46,700 bases of DNA from Caldilineaceae bacterium (GTDB lineage: Bacteria; Chloroflexota; Anaerolineae; Caldilineales; Caldilineaceae), in contig JAHBVH010000067.1 of assembly GCA_019637645.1 (NCBI GenBank), positions 1 to 46,700 on the forward strand, read 5' to 3'. A program made the translations under genes and the position numbers. The notes beneath the pieces were generated by a model. That model did no database searches. It worked only from the letters and a program-made list of their open reading frames with translations, and was not told the origin of the DNA. Positions within the stretch are counted from its first letter, which is position 1. Every line of letters begins with the position of its first letter. Shown one piece after another: positions 7,747-16,885 of this stretch.

Positions 7747-10700
7747 ATGTCTAGTTCTCGGGTAATGCAAGCCATTGCTTTGGTTGCAATCTTGAGCCTG
7801 TTGCTGTCACCCATTGCTTATGCCGATATCAAACCTCCGGCTTCGAGTGATGGCCCACCAGCGAACCCTGCAACACCTTCCTCTCCTCGTCTGATTGTCG
7901 AATTAGATTCTCCGCCACTGGCTGTTGCCTATCTCAGTGAAGTCAGCGCTGCTGCCGTGAACGGGAAATTGGATGCTAGTTCTACCGCGGCACAAGCCTA
8001 CGTCAATCAACTCCGTGCTGAACAAGCCACCTTTGTCAGTACCATGCGCACGGCGCTCGCCGATGCCACCGTCGCGACCTTTGTCAATGAAGCCGGTGTC
8101 ACTGAAGAAGCCACCTACCAAGTCGTTTTCAATGGTTTGGCGGTCAACCCTGGGGCGACGCCGCGTGAAAAGGCATTACAAACTTTGGTCAGAATGCCAG
8201 GGGTCAAAAATGTCTACTATGATACGCCACACTATACCCAGCTCTATACCAGCACAACGCTGATCAATGCCCCGGTTGTATGGAATACGGTGGGTGGGCG
8301 TGCTAACGCGGGGGCTGGCATCAAAGTGGCTTCCATGGATGGGGGTGTCCATCACTTGGCCCCAATGATGAATGGCAGTGGCTATAGCTACCCGCCAGGC
8401 TATGGCCCCAATGGGTTGGGGCTCACGGCCAATAACAATGGCAAGATCATTGCCTCGCGTGCCTATTTCCGCTCTTGGGATCCACCCGCCCCGGGCGACG
8501 AAAATCCCTGGCCAGGGGTTGCCGGTACTTCGCATGGCATGCACACTGCCTCTACGGCCGCGGGTGATATCGTAACCGCGACCTATAACGGCCTTAACCT
8601 AGGTCAGATCAGTGGCGTGGCCCCCAAGGCGTATGTGATGAGCTATCGAGTCTTCTATGAAAGTGTCAATGGGATTGGCTCTTTCTATACCACCGAAGGG
8701 ATCGCCGCGCTAGAGGATATTGTCCAAGATGGCGCAGATGTGATCAACAATTCGTGGGGTGGTGGCCCTGGCAGTGTGGGGGGCCTGTTCGATCCGCTCG
8801 ATCAAGCCTTGATTAACGCCACCAAAGCTGGGATCTTTGTCTCAATGTCGAACGGCAATGCTGGCCCGAACCCAGGAACAGGTGACCATCCCTCGGCGGA
8901 CTACATTAATGTCGCCGCGAGCACTTCGGGCGGGGCGTTGGCCTCTGGTGTAATGAATGTGACCCAGCCAGAACCAACTGATCCCAATCTCCAGATGCTG
9001 CCTTATGGCACTGCCGACTTTGGCCCTGCGCTACCGCTTGGCCAAACAACTCCCTATAGCATAACCTGGGCCGGTGCCGTCGATGCTGGCAATATTCAGG
9101 GCTGTGCCGCTTTCCCGGCGAATGCCTTTGCGGGCACCGCAGCTTTGATCAGCCGCGGGGTCTGTTCGTTCTCCGACAAAGTGTACAATGCCCAGCAGGC
9201 GGGCGCGACCTTTGTGGTGATCTACGATAATGCCGATAATATCGTCCAGGGGATGTCCTGTGCCACCCACTGTGGTCCAGGTGAACTTACCATCGCGTCG
9301 ATCCGCATTCCGAAAGCCTCTGGTGATGCGGTGGTTGCTTGGGTGCAAACCCACGGGGCCGCGAGTGCGATCGAAGTGAGTACGGTTGCGTTCCAACAAG
9401 GGAACACACCTGATCAAATTATTGGCTTTAGCAGCCGCGGCCCTGGTGTTGGTGGTACCCTCAAGCCAGATATTGCGGCCCCTGGGGTAAACATCATTGC
9501 TCAAGGGTATGCCGAAGGTGTAACCGGCGAAGCCCGCCATTTGGGCTATGGCCAAGCATCGGGAACTTCCATGGCATCACCCCATGTCGCGGGGGCTGCC
9601 GCCATGCTCAAACAGATCCACCCCACTTGGTCGGTGGCGGCGATCAAATCGGCCCTGATGTCGACTGCCAAATATATGGATATTTATCTAGCCGATGGCG
9701 TAACACCCGCCCAACCGCTGGATATGGGCGCTGGTCGGCTTGATCTCACCAATGCGGCCAACCCTGGCGTCATTCTCGACCCACCCAGCCTGAGCTTTGG
9801 CTTTGTGCCCACAGGTACGCAAAAAACGATCACAGTGACCCTGACCAGTGTCGCGGCCGCGGCAGAAACCTATGCGCTAGACACGCTCTACACCGGCGAT
9901 GGCTTTGCCCCTACCCAAACGACAGCCCTACCGGGCGTCACCGCCAATGTGGCGGCTGTTACCCTTAACCCAGGGGAAAGCAAACAAATCCAGGTCACCT
10001 TTGATCCTGCCACCGGCAGTGGGATCGGCGACAACCAGGGCTATGTCATCCTGGATGGCGCTACCCATGATGCCCATTTGGCGGCCTGGGCGCGTGTTAT
10101 CCCCGCGGTTCCGGTCGCCGATGTCTTAGTGATTGACGGTGACTTTAGTACCCTTGGCGCTGCGTTCGGCTTCCCCTTGCCCGATTATCGTTGGTATTAC
10201 ACGAATGCGCTCGCGCAACTGGGCTACACCTACACCGTGCTTGACTATGATTTGGTGGATCTACCAGACGCTGCCACGTTGAGCGGCTACCGCGCTATCC
10301 TCTATTTTACCGGCGACAACTATGTGAATGGCGCTGGCCTGACTAATTCGTCCATGGATAAATTGGTCGAATACACCAACGCGGGTGGCTCTGTCATTGT
10401 CATGGGCCAAGATATGGCGGCCACCATTGACCACGATGTCACCGATCCAGGCAATCCACACTTCTTCTATCAAGCGCGTTTAGGAGCCAACTGGATTCAG
10501 GATAGCATCTCGGACAATGAGACACCGACTTCCTTTATTGTGGCCGATGAAAGCGCCCCTGCCTTCCTCGCAGACGTGGTTGTTGATCTTACCCAACCAC
10601 GGCAACTTGTGGCAAGTGGCGCTTTGTCGGGCACCCAAGAGGTTCCGCCTGTTTCAACCCTGACCAAAGGCTCCTTCAGCTTGTTCCATGACATTGATAG

Positions 10701-11670
10701 CAACTACACGGAGTTTGCCGTCACGGTGGTGCCTTCAACGACCCAACCGATCACGCTGACCCTAATGCAAATCTATACGGGTGCTGCGGGGACGGATGGG
10801 CCAGCGATCCGCGATCTGGCCGCGCTTGGTGGGTTGACATTGCCCAAAGTTGTGACGAGCACGCTACAGGTCTCTGGCGTCATTTCGCCCAGCTTCACCA
10901 TGACTGAGGTACAGGCGATCCTGGATGAAGGGCTTTATGTCAATGTCCATACCACAGCCAATCCTGGGGGCGAGATCCGCGGTCAGATCGAGCCGATTGC
11001 CTTGGAAAATCAACCCTATGTGGATGAGATCGACAATCATTACCATGATGGTTCAGAAGATCCCACCGGCATCGATGGCTTTGCCAGCAAACCAATTCTG
11101 ACCTACGCCGGGCCCTTCAACCTCTACAATGGCACGGTTGCCATGGGCTATCGCCAGCAACCTTCGTTGGAGAATGCCGGGATTACCTACTCGGGTCGCA
11201 CGGTCTACGCCACTTTTGGGTTGGAAGGGATGAGTAACAGCTTCAACCCCACTCTGGCGTTCACCCCAACGACGCGCAGCGAACTCTTGGGTGCCTTCTT
11301 GGATTGGACCTGGGCTCCCGCCCCAACCACCGTGGAGATTACCGACACCGTCGCGATGAGCAGCAGCTTGCATATCTTCTCGGCACAGCACGCCTATGGC
11401 CTGCAAGCACGCAGCGCGACCGTATTCACCCCGATGCCGGTTCAATACCGGTGGGACTTTGGGGATGGTAGCGCCTATGTCACTTCCCAAGGGGCTGAGG
11501 CGAGCCATCAATATCTCTGTGCGGATACCAATACCTACACGGTACGGGTTGAAATCACCGATAACTATGGCAATGTGGTCATCGGTTCCAAAACAATCGA
11601 TGTCACCACCAGTTGTACGACCAACGTCGGCCCCGCCAAGGTTCTGTACTTGCCGATTATCGCGCGTTAG
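7747..11670 (+). CDS. Large multidomain secreted subtilase (S8 with PA, CHRD and PKD domains)
   Basis: Exported peptidase of 1307 residues. The signal peptide is residues 1-26 (cleavage near AYA). An I9-like prodomain is followed by the S8 domain with Asp198 (SMDGGV, Gly replacing the usual Thr), His263 (SHGMHT, an unusual form of HGTH) and Ser608 (GTSMASPH). A protease-associated domain is inserted at about 430-560, as in C5a-peptidase or lactocepin-type subtilases. Then come an Ig-like segment, a region starting VLVIDGDFS with a flavodoxin-like look, a CHRD domain (about 950-1080, with GTQEVPP) and a PKD repeat (about 1225-1290, YRWDFGDG). The tail VLYLPIIAR is the shared LP tail. The gene is monocistronic: own promoter, clear AAAGGAG, and a massive hairpin terminator after it. 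It is likely a cell-surface or released protein-degrading enzyme. Confidence 0.93.
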   Translation: MSSSRVMQAIALVAILSLLLSPIAYADIKPPASSDGPPANPATPSSPRLIVELDSPPLAVAYLSEVSAAAVNGKLDASSTAAQAYVNQLRAEQATFVSTMRTALADATVATFVNEAGVTEEATYQVVFNGLAVNPGATPREKALQTLVRMPGVKNVYYDTPHYTQLYTSTTLINAPVVWNTVGGRANAGAGIKVASMDGGVHHLAPMMNGSGYSYPPGYGPNGLGLTANNNGKIIASRAYFRSWDPPAPGDENPWPGVAGTSHGMHTASTAAGDIVTATYNGLNLGQISGVAPKAYVMSYRVFYESVNGIGSFYTTEGIAALEDIVQDGADVINNSWGGGPGSVGGLFDPLDQALINATKAGIFVSMSNGNAGPNPGTGDHPSADYINVAASTSGGALASGVMNVTQPEPTDPNLQMLPYGTADFGPALPLGQTTPYSITWAGAVDAGNIQGCAAFPANAFAGTAALISRGVCSFSDKVYNAQQAGATFVVIYDNADNIVQGMSCATHCGPGELTIASIRIPKASGDAVVAWVQTHGAASAIEVSTVAFQQGNTPDQIIGFSSRGPGVGGTLKPDIAAPGVNIIAQGYAEGVTGEARHLGYGQASGTSMASPHVAGAAAMLKQIHPTWSVAAIKSALMSTAKYMDIYLADGVTPAQPLDMGAGRLDLTNAANPGVILDPPSLSFGFVPTGTQKTITVTLTSVAAAAETYALDTLYTGDGFAPTQTTALPGVTANVAAVTLNPGESKQIQVTFDPATGSGIGDNQGYVILDGATHDAHLAAWARVIPAVPVADVLVIDGDFSTLGAAFGFPLPDYRWYYTNALAQLGYTYTVLDYDLVDLPDAATLSGYRAILYFTGDNYVNGAGLTNSSMDKLVEYTNAGGSVIVMGQDMAATIDHDVTDPGNPHFFYQARLGANWIQDSISDNETPTSFIVADESAPAFLADVVVDLTQPRQLVASGALSGTQEVPPVSTLTKGSFSLFHDIDSNYTEFAVTVVPSTTQPITLTLMQIYTGAAGTDGPAIRDLAALGGLTLPKVVTSTLQVSGVISPSFTMTEVQAILDEGLYVNVHTTANPGGEIRGQIEPIALENQPYVDEIDNHYHDGSEDPTGIDGFASKPILTYAGPFNLYNGTVAMGYRQQPSLENAGITYSGRTVYATFGLEGMSNSFNPTLAFTPTTRSELLGAFLDWTWAPAPTTVEITDTVAMSSSLHIFSAQHAYGLQARSATVFTPMPVQYRWDFGDGSAYVTSQGAEASHQYLCADTNTYTVRVEITDNYGNVVIGSKTIDVTTSCTTNVGPAKVLYLPIIAR

Positions 11671-11704
11671 GCCAATGTGCCTCTAATGCATGGATTGCAT
11701 TAGG

Positions 11705-11742
11705 CCCCGATGGTTAGGCTTGCGCAAGCCTAACCATCGGGG
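11705..11742. repeat. 38-bp perfect palindrome
   Basis: Nineteen bases are followed directly by their exact reverse complement with no spacer, centred on TTGCGCAA. It sits 35 bp after the large subtilase stop and just before a second, even longer hairpin. It could be a dyad protein-binding site, or an RNA hairpin closing on a tetraloop. Confidence 0.9.
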
Positions 11743-11751
11743 TGACGGCAT

Positions 11752-11811
11752 ATAGAACGATCAAAAAAAGGTGCAGGCCCAAGCCTCTGCACCTTTTTTT
11801 GATCGTTCTAT
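11752..11811. terminator. Very long bidirectional terminator hairpin
   Basis: Perfect 25-bp stem (arms 11752-11776 and 11787-11811) with a 10-nt loop. The inner GC-rich part (GGTGCAG/CTGCACC) is flanked by A7 and T7 tracts, so it can terminate in either direction. Nine or ten further pairs extend the stem outside the tracts. It separates the subtilase from the convergent L,D-transpeptidase region. Confidence 0.9.
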
Positions 11812-11844
11812 CGCGCGGATTAGGACGGCTTGCGTCGTGACCAG

Positions 11845-11877
11845 AGACCTGACAGGTTTAACAAACCTGTCAGGTCT
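11845..11877. repeat. Interspersed palindromic element, copy 1
   Basis: Arms AGACCTGACAGGTTT and AAACCTGTCAGGTCT (15 bp each) around 3 nt. It is followed by GGGCGTAAC (11885-11893), the right-end sequence of fuller copies. Confidence 0.9.
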
Positions 11878-11949
11878 GGCCCAAGGGCGTAACGCCTACA
11901 CTTTTCAAACCTTGGTTGCTGCGCGCGGCCGTGTGAAACGGTGTGCGTT

Positions 11950-11983
11950 ACACCTGGCCGGTTTTCAAAAACCGGTTAGGTGT
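11950..11983. repeat. Interspersed palindromic element, ACACCT/CCGG variant
   Basis: ACACCT-GG-CCGGTTTT facing AAAACCGG-TT-AGGTGT, preceded by GTGCGTTA. It has the same architecture as the AGACCT family with a different arm sequence. The 373-bp gap between the subtilase and the L,D-transpeptidase holds only this, copy 1 and the two palindromes. Confidence 0.75.
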
Positions 11984-12043
11984 GGACACGTTATCTCCCC
12001 GCTTCAAACCATTTCGCCGCTCGTGCTTATCATGGTGTGGTAT

Positions 12044-12823
12044 CTATTGGGTAATAATGACCAGGGTCCCAGGATTTTCTGTGCTGCTCTTATACCAAGT
12101 CGTTTTGCCGTCCCAGGTGGGGCCAGCCCAATCAAAGAGCCACTTGGCATCGGCATTGGTCATGTTGAGGCAACCATGGCTCATGGGCTGACCAAAGTTA
12201 TTGTGCCAGTAGGTTCCATGAAAGCTGTAATCTTGATAGAAGTACTGTACCCATTTTACGCCGGGCAAGTAATAATAATTTGCACCGACACCCCCATACA
12301 TCACTTGCTCAGAAACCTTGGTACGAATCCGAAATTCCCCCGTAACCGTTGGTGTACCGGGTAGGCCCGAAGAGACAATAAAAGCGCGTACGGGCTTTTC
12401 GCCTTCATAGGCAACGACAATCTGTTCGCTCAAATCAACCCGGATCCAGCGCGCTTCTGTGGGCATGGTGATGGGGGTCAACGTGTCTAGTGACTGCGGC
12501 ATAAAGGCAGTCGTCCGTTGTTCTATGTCATCTTGATAAGCCCGCTTGATCAAGGGGCCGATCTGCGGCTCCGTAAACGGTAGTGGTGGCTTACGCATGG
12601 GCTCAAACGTATTGGTAAGCCTTCGCGCCGCCGTGGCCGCCTCGCTGTCCGCGGCAGGGGGCGCGGCGGCCTTGGCATCGCTCCTGGCCGGATCGAGCGC
12701 ACCCCCCACGGGGCTTTGTGCCAGCCCTCGCTGCGTGTTGAAGAACAGCAGAACGCCAACCAGACAAGCGCTCCAGAGGATATGGTGTAGGGTTAGTCTG
12801 CGATTCGGTGTGTTTCCCAGCAA
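12044..12823 (-). CDS. Secreted L,D-transpeptidase (YkuD domain)
   Basis: Exported wall enzyme of 259 residues that makes 3-3 peptidoglycan cross-links or attaches proteins to stem peptides. The signal segment is residues about 11-35 (ending RGLAQ), followed by an Ala/Pro-rich linker and a YkuD domain from about 125. The signature is complete: His202, His216 and catalytic Cys218 in MSHGCLNM. The TTG start at 12823 is supported by AAAGGAG 7 nt upstream, and no better in-frame start is seen. A second, LysM-bearing paralogue lies about 2.7 kb away on the same strand and shares the [14 protein letters not shown] core. The two may have split roles in the wall. Confidence 0.9.
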   Translation of the reverse strand: MLGNTPNRRLTLHHILWSACLVGVLLFFNTQRGLAQSPVGGALDPARSDAKAAAPPAADSEAATAARRLTNTFEPMRKPPLPFTEPQIGPLIKRAYQDDIEQRTTAFMPQSLDTLTPITMPTEARWIRVDLSEQIVVAYEGEKPVRAFIVSSGLPGTPTVTGEFRIRTKVSEQVMYGGVGANYYYLPGVKWVQYFYQDYSFHGTYWHNNFGQPMSHGCLNMTNADAKWLFDWAGPTWDGKTTWYKSSTENPGTLVIITQ

Positions 12824-13150
12824 ATTGTCGCTCCTTTCATGGCGTAGGCTACCACGATGGCAGACTACTATCGTTGCAAAGATTAATAGAAGAATTCGCG
12901 GCGATAAAACCTGGCAAGTCTAAAGTTGGTCTTTTCAAACTGTCTCTGCGCACGCCGGTTGACAAAGTGCACAGAATAGGCTAAATATCATAGGACTTAC
13001 GCAGTACCAGACCTGTCAGGTTTTCAAAACCTGACAGGTCTCGCTGCTTGGCATTGACTGGGCCGAGTTATGCTCGCCCAATCGGCCGCAAAGCAATTTT
13101 AGACGATAAAGACGCTCATCTCCCCACCCATAACCATAAGGATGAACCCG
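12824..13150. other. Intergenic region with one palindromic element
   Basis: Divergent gap between the L,D-transpeptidase and xylulokinase. The only structure is the palindromic copy at 13009-13041. No convincing promoter hexamers were identified for xylulokinase. Confidence 0.5.
13009..13041. repeat. Interspersed palindromic element, copy 2
   Basis: AGACCTGTCAGGTTTT and AAAACCTGACAGGTCT around a one-base centre. It is inverted relative to copy 1 at the GAC/GTC positions. A left end CTTACGCAGTA (12996-) matches the GTTACGCAG terminus of other copies, but no right terminus is recognisable. Confidence 0.9.
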
Positions 13151-14647
13151 ATGACCTACTTGCTTGGGATTGATGTTTCCACCACAGCAACCAAAGCGCT
13201 TCTCACCGATAGCCAAGGCACCGTCGTTGCTGTCGCTGCCACTGAATATGATTTTGAAACGCCCCAACCCCTGTGGAGTGAACAAGATCCGGCCCTTTGG
13301 TGGCAAGGGGCCATTACCAGTATCCAAACTTTGCTGCGCCAGACCGGGATCGACCCCGCCGCCATTGCAGGCATTGGCTTAACCGGCCAAATGCATGGGC
13401 TGGTGTTGCTCGATGAACAAGGCCAAGTCTTGCGCCCGTCCATTCTATGGAACGATCAACGGACCGCGGCCCAATGTGATGAGATCCGCACTCGCGTTGG
13501 AAAAGCTAAGCTGATTGAAGCGACTGGCAACGATGCCCTCACCGGCTTTACGGCCCCGAAAATCCTTTGGGTGCGTGAACATGAACCGGCGATCTATGCC
13601 AAGATCCGCCACATTTTGTTGCCCAAAGACTATGTCCGGTATCAGCTGACGGGCGCATTTGGCATCGATTGTGCGGATGGTGCTGGAACGCTCCTGCTCG
13701 ATCTACAAAGCCGCAACTGGTCGACCGCCGTGGTTGACGCACTAGAAATTCCCCACGGGTGGCTACCCACGGTTTATGAAGGCCCAGCCATCACAGGGCA
13801 AGTCACACCTATGGCTGCCGCGGCAACAGGGCTCCGCGCGGGCATTCCGGTCATCGCGGGCGGGGGCGATCAGGCGGCTCAAGCGGTTGGCGTTGGCGCT
13901 GTCGAAGAGGGTATCATTGCCCTGACCTTGGGGACATCGGGCGTTGTCTTCGGCAGCGTCAATCATCCTTTCTTCGAGCCCGAAGGCCGTCTCCATGCCT
14001 TCTGCCATTCGGTGCCAGGGCGGTGGCACCTCATGGGGGTCATGTTGTCGGCGGCGGGTAGCCTGCGCTGGTATCGCGATACCGTGGCGCCTGGGGTGGG
14101 CTACGATGAATTGCTGCAACCGGCGGCGGCAATTGCACCAGGTAGTGAAGGACTGCTCTTTCTGCCCTATCTCACCGGTGAGCGGACACCGCATCCTGAT
14201 CCCCTGGCCCGCGGTTCCTTCATGGGGCTCACTGTACGCCATGGCCTGCCTCACCTGACCCGGGCTGTTTTAGAGGGGGTGGCCTTTGGCCTGCGCGATA
14301 GCTTTGAATTAATGAAGGGGGTCGGCTTGAGCACGATCACGCAAGTTCGGGTGTCGGGCGGGGGGGCTCGCAGCCCATTATGGCGACAAATTTTGGCCGA
14401 TGTGCTCGGTAGTGAACTGATTACCGTGAATACAACCGAGGGTGCAGCCTATGGGGCTGCCCTCCTCGCCGGGGTTGGGGCTGGAATCTGGCCTAATGTC
14501 GATAGCGCTTGTGCTGCCACGATCCAAGCCACGGGCCACACGACGCCAAACCCTGCAGCGGTTGATTATTATCACAGGGCGTATGGGCAATATACCCAAC
14601 TCTACCCGCTGCTTAAGCCGCTCTTTGCCAATCTAGCCACGCTCTAG
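13151..14647 (+). CDS. xylB: Xylulokinase
   Basis: FGGY-family sugar kinase of 498 residues that phosphorylates D-xylulose to xylulose 5-phosphate for the pentose phosphate pathway. The N-terminal phosphate loop contains Asp8 (GIDVSTTATK). The xylulokinase-type TGQMHG segment (about residue 76) and the catalytic Asp240 (GGGDQAAQ) are present, as is the C-terminal ATP-binding VSGGGARS. The ATG at 13151 is preferred over the in-frame ATG at 13142 because AAGGA lies about 7 nt before it and the family begins here. No xylose isomerase or transporter is adjacent, so it stands alone, flanked by palindromic elements on both sides. Confidence 0.92.
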   Translation: MTYLLGIDVSTTATKALLTDSQGTVVAVAATEYDFETPQPLWSEQDPALWWQGAITSIQTLLRQTGIDPAAIAGIGLTGQMHGLVLLDEQGQVLRPSILWNDQRTAAQCDEIRTRVGKAKLIEATGNDALTGFTAPKILWVREHEPAIYAKIRHILLPKDYVRYQLTGAFGIDCADGAGTLLLDLQSRNWSTAVVDALEIPHGWLPTVYEGPAITGQVTPMAAAATGLRAGIPVIAGGGDQAAQAVGVGAVEEGIIALTLGTSGVVFGSVNHPFFEPEGRLHAFCHSVPGRWHLMGVMLSAAGSLRWYRDTVAPGVGYDELLQPAAAIAPGSEGLLFLPYLTGERTPHPDPLARGSFMGLTVRHGLPHLTRAVLEGVAFGLRDSFELMKGVGLSTITQVRVSGGGARSPLWRQILADVLGSELITVNTTEGAAYGAALLAGVGAGIWPNVDSACAATIQATGHTTPNPAAVDYYHRAYGQYTQLYPLLKPLFANLATL

Positions 14648-14672
14648 GGACGTGTTTGAACGGACAGCCTGA

Positions 14673-14705
14673 AGACCTGACAGGTTTTTCAAACCTGTCA
14701 GGTTT
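14673..14705. repeat. Interspersed palindromic element, copy 3
   Basis: AGACCTGACAGGTTT facing AAACCTGTCAGGTTT, with 3 nt between arms and one terminal mismatch. It fills the convergent gap between xylulokinase and the LysM L,D-transpeptidase, where it may also serve as a transcriptional end. Confidence 0.9.
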
Positions 14706-14710
14706 GTCGA

Positions 14711-15793
14711 TCAATAGTGAACATACACTTCGGTGCCGGGGGCTGCCCAATCGTAGAGCAACTGCGCTTCGCCGGGGGTCATGTTGACACAGCCATGGCT
14801 CATGGGCTGGCCAAAGTTATTGTGCCAATAGGCACCGTGGATCGCATAGCCACCATAGAAGTACATAACCCAAGGGACGCCCGGCAGATCATAGCCCGGC
14901 CCTACCATTCGTTGGCTGCTATATTTAGTGCCAACCTTGAAGCGGCCAGTGACCGTTGGGGTTGCGGCGCGGCCAGAGCTAATTAAGGTTTTCATCACCG
15001 CCACATCGCCTTGCCACGCGATCAGGGTTTGGCTGCTGAGGTTAACTTCGATCCAGCGTCGGCCACCGACCGGTCCATCGGCCAATGCCGTGATGGCCCC
15101 GGCTGCTTCTACCCCAGAGAGAATGCGTAGGCGCTGCCCAACCCACATAAATTTCTCATGGGGCAAGCCATTGGCCCGTAACAAGGCTTCGACGGTCGTA
15201 TGATATTCGGCAGCCAATGCCTCTAACGTATCGCCTGCTTTGACAATATAAATAACCGCCAATTGGGGTTCCACTTCGTTGCTGCTCTGCACCGGTGCCA
15301 CCCGGGCAGTGACGCGCAACTTTTGGCCTGCCCAGGCAACATTGGGGTTGGTCAAGCCATTGAGCCGGAGTAATTCACTGAGGGTAAGCCCGTTTAGTTT
15401 GGCAATTTGGGAGAGGGTATCGCCAGGGCGCACAACATGGTAGCCATCTCCATTAGGTAGGGGGCTGTTAGCTGCCGTGAGCGGTGTATTACTGTCGGTG
15501 GCTAGGCCAGGGATAAACAAGCGTTGACCGACATAGATAAAATCAGGATTGCTGATCCCATTCTCTGCCATCAGCTCGTTGGTATTGACATTATAGCGGC
15601 GGGCAATGAGTCCCAAACTTTCCCCACGGGCCACTGTATGAATACCTGTTTGCGCGTATAGCGTGGAGGTGGGGAGGATGGTGCCAAAAATTCCTGCTAC
15701 AGCAATCAAGAGAAAGACCCGTGTCGTCCAATGTAAAGGCGAGGAAGCTCTGCTTTTGAACAAAGCAAGATATGGCGGTAAATTCAGATGCAT
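14711..15793 (-). CDS. LysM-repeat L,D-transpeptidase
   Basis: Exported wall-bound enzyme of 360 residues. The N-terminal signal segment (about 20-47, ending LYAQ) precedes three LysM repeats (51-96, 118-162, 182-226) that bind peptidoglycan glycans. A YkuD catalytic domain (246-360) follows with His319, His333 and nucleophile Cys335 in SHGCVNM. Length is typical of LysM-YkuD proteins. AAAGG lies 8 nt before the ATG. It shares a nearly identical active-site stretch with the shorter paralogue at 12044-12823, so they probably arose by duplication with gain or loss of LysM domains. The stop lies 6 bp from palindromic copy 3. Confidence 0.93.
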   Translation of the reverse strand: MHLNLPPYLALFKSRASSPLHWTTRVFLLIAVAGIFGTILPTSTLYAQTGIHTVARGESLGLIARRYNVNTNELMAENGISNPDFIYVGQRLFIPGLATDSNTPLTAANSPLPNGDGYHVVRPGDTLSQIAKLNGLTLSELLRLNGLTNPNVAWAGQKLRVTARVAPVQSSNEVEPQLAVIYIVKAGDTLEALAAEYHTTVEALLRANGLPHEKFMWVGQRLRILSGVEAAGAITALADGPVGGRRWIEVNLSSQTLIAWQGDVAVMKTLISSGRAATPTVTGRFKVGTKYSSQRMVGPGYDLPGVPWVMYFYGGYAIHGAYWHNNFGQPMSHGCVNMTPGEAQLLYDWAAPGTEVYVHY

Positions 15794-16115
15794 GATAACA
15801 ACCTTTCACTCGGCGTAAACATTTTTACAAACAAACGCAGCTTTCTTCGCAATGGTTCATCTGAAAAATGGTGAACAAGAAGAACGGGACCTTTGGCGCA
15901 ACTTGGGATAAGGGGCGCGGCCAATGGCCCACTGTGCTACCAACGAGCACGGTCGGCGCGGGAGGAAGGAGAAAGGGTTGTGTCGTAACAACTTGATGAC
16001 CTACTGGTGGCATAAGGATATACGATAAAACAGCAGTTGTTCTCTGGATGCACTGTTGTTCAACCGCTGCAACAACCATCGGTCTAATTCACACAGGATC
16101 GGTAAAATGGGTGGA
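15794..16115. other. Intergenic region without recognisable gene
   Basis: A minus-strand reading frame covers most of this stretch, but it has no ribosome site, odd composition and no domain I recognise. The region must hold the promoter of the LysM L,D-transpeptidase. Confidence 0.5.
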
Positions 16116-16172
16116 TAAAAAGACGTATGCAAGGATTAAGAAGAAACTCTTCCTAATCCTTGCATAACGTCT
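16116..16172 (-). terminator. Terminator of the tRNA-Leu gene
   Basis: On the minus strand AGACGT and ACGTCT enclose a longer stem (ATGCAAGGATTA with its complement). The hairpin is followed by a T5 run (bases 16120-16116). It starts 11 nt after the tRNA 3 prime end. Confidence 0.85.
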
Positions 16173-16182
16173 GAAAAATAGG

Positions 16183-16592
<410 letters not shown>

Positions 16593-16602
16593 CACGGGCT
16601 GA

Positions 16603-16631
16603 ATTGTATGCTGTTTTGCAGGAAATGTCAA
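16603..16631 (-). promoter_or_regulatory. Consensus promoter of tRNA-Leu
   Basis: On the minus strand TTGACA (16626-16631) and TACAAT (16603-16608) are separated by 17 bp, ending 11 bp before the tRNA 5 prime end. Confidence 0.88.
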
Positions 16632-16747
16632 CCCTTGGGCGCGGATTTGTTCATTTTTGTCAGCGTTCATCAGATGAGATAGGGGATGAGGTGTTAAGCT
16701 GAGGCCACTGTAAATAAACGATATACGCCGCTGCGTGACGGCCTGGA

Positions 16748-16885
16748 TCACCAGAGTTCAATCGCGGCGGTAGTCCCTTCGGGCCAGAAGAGCGCGCCTA
16801 AGAGAAGCAGCAAAAAACAGAAGGCCAACACCAAAAGCTTCCAGCCATCAAGCGGCCATTCAAAATAAGGTGGTTTGTCTCTCAT
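16748..16885 (-). CDS. Small membrane peptide, 45 residues
   Basis: A short ORF starts with the ATG in ATGA that overlaps the TGA stop of the upstream helix-hairpin-helix protein, so translation is probably coupled. The product begins MRDKPPYFEWPLDGWK and has one strongly hydrophobic segment (about residues 17-34, LVLAFCFLLLLL core) followed by WPEGTT. It looks like a single-pass inner-membrane peptide. The upstream partner also has an N-terminal membrane helix, so the two may associate. I recognise no family. It is short enough to escape ordinary gene calling. Confidence 0.7.
   Translation of the reverse strand: MRDKPPYFEWPLDGWKLLVLAFCFLLLLLGALFWPEGTTAAIELW

Noticed and set aside
11771..12364. 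Plus-strand reading frame of 197 codons opposite the first L,D-transpeptidase
   Set aside because: It starts inside a terminator stem, crosses two palindromic elements and then is antisense to the YkuD domain.
15825..16079. Minus-strand reading frame of 84 codons upstream of the LysM L,D-transpeptidase
   Set aside because: No ribosome site, no recognisable domain, and it occupies the region where that gene needs its promoter.
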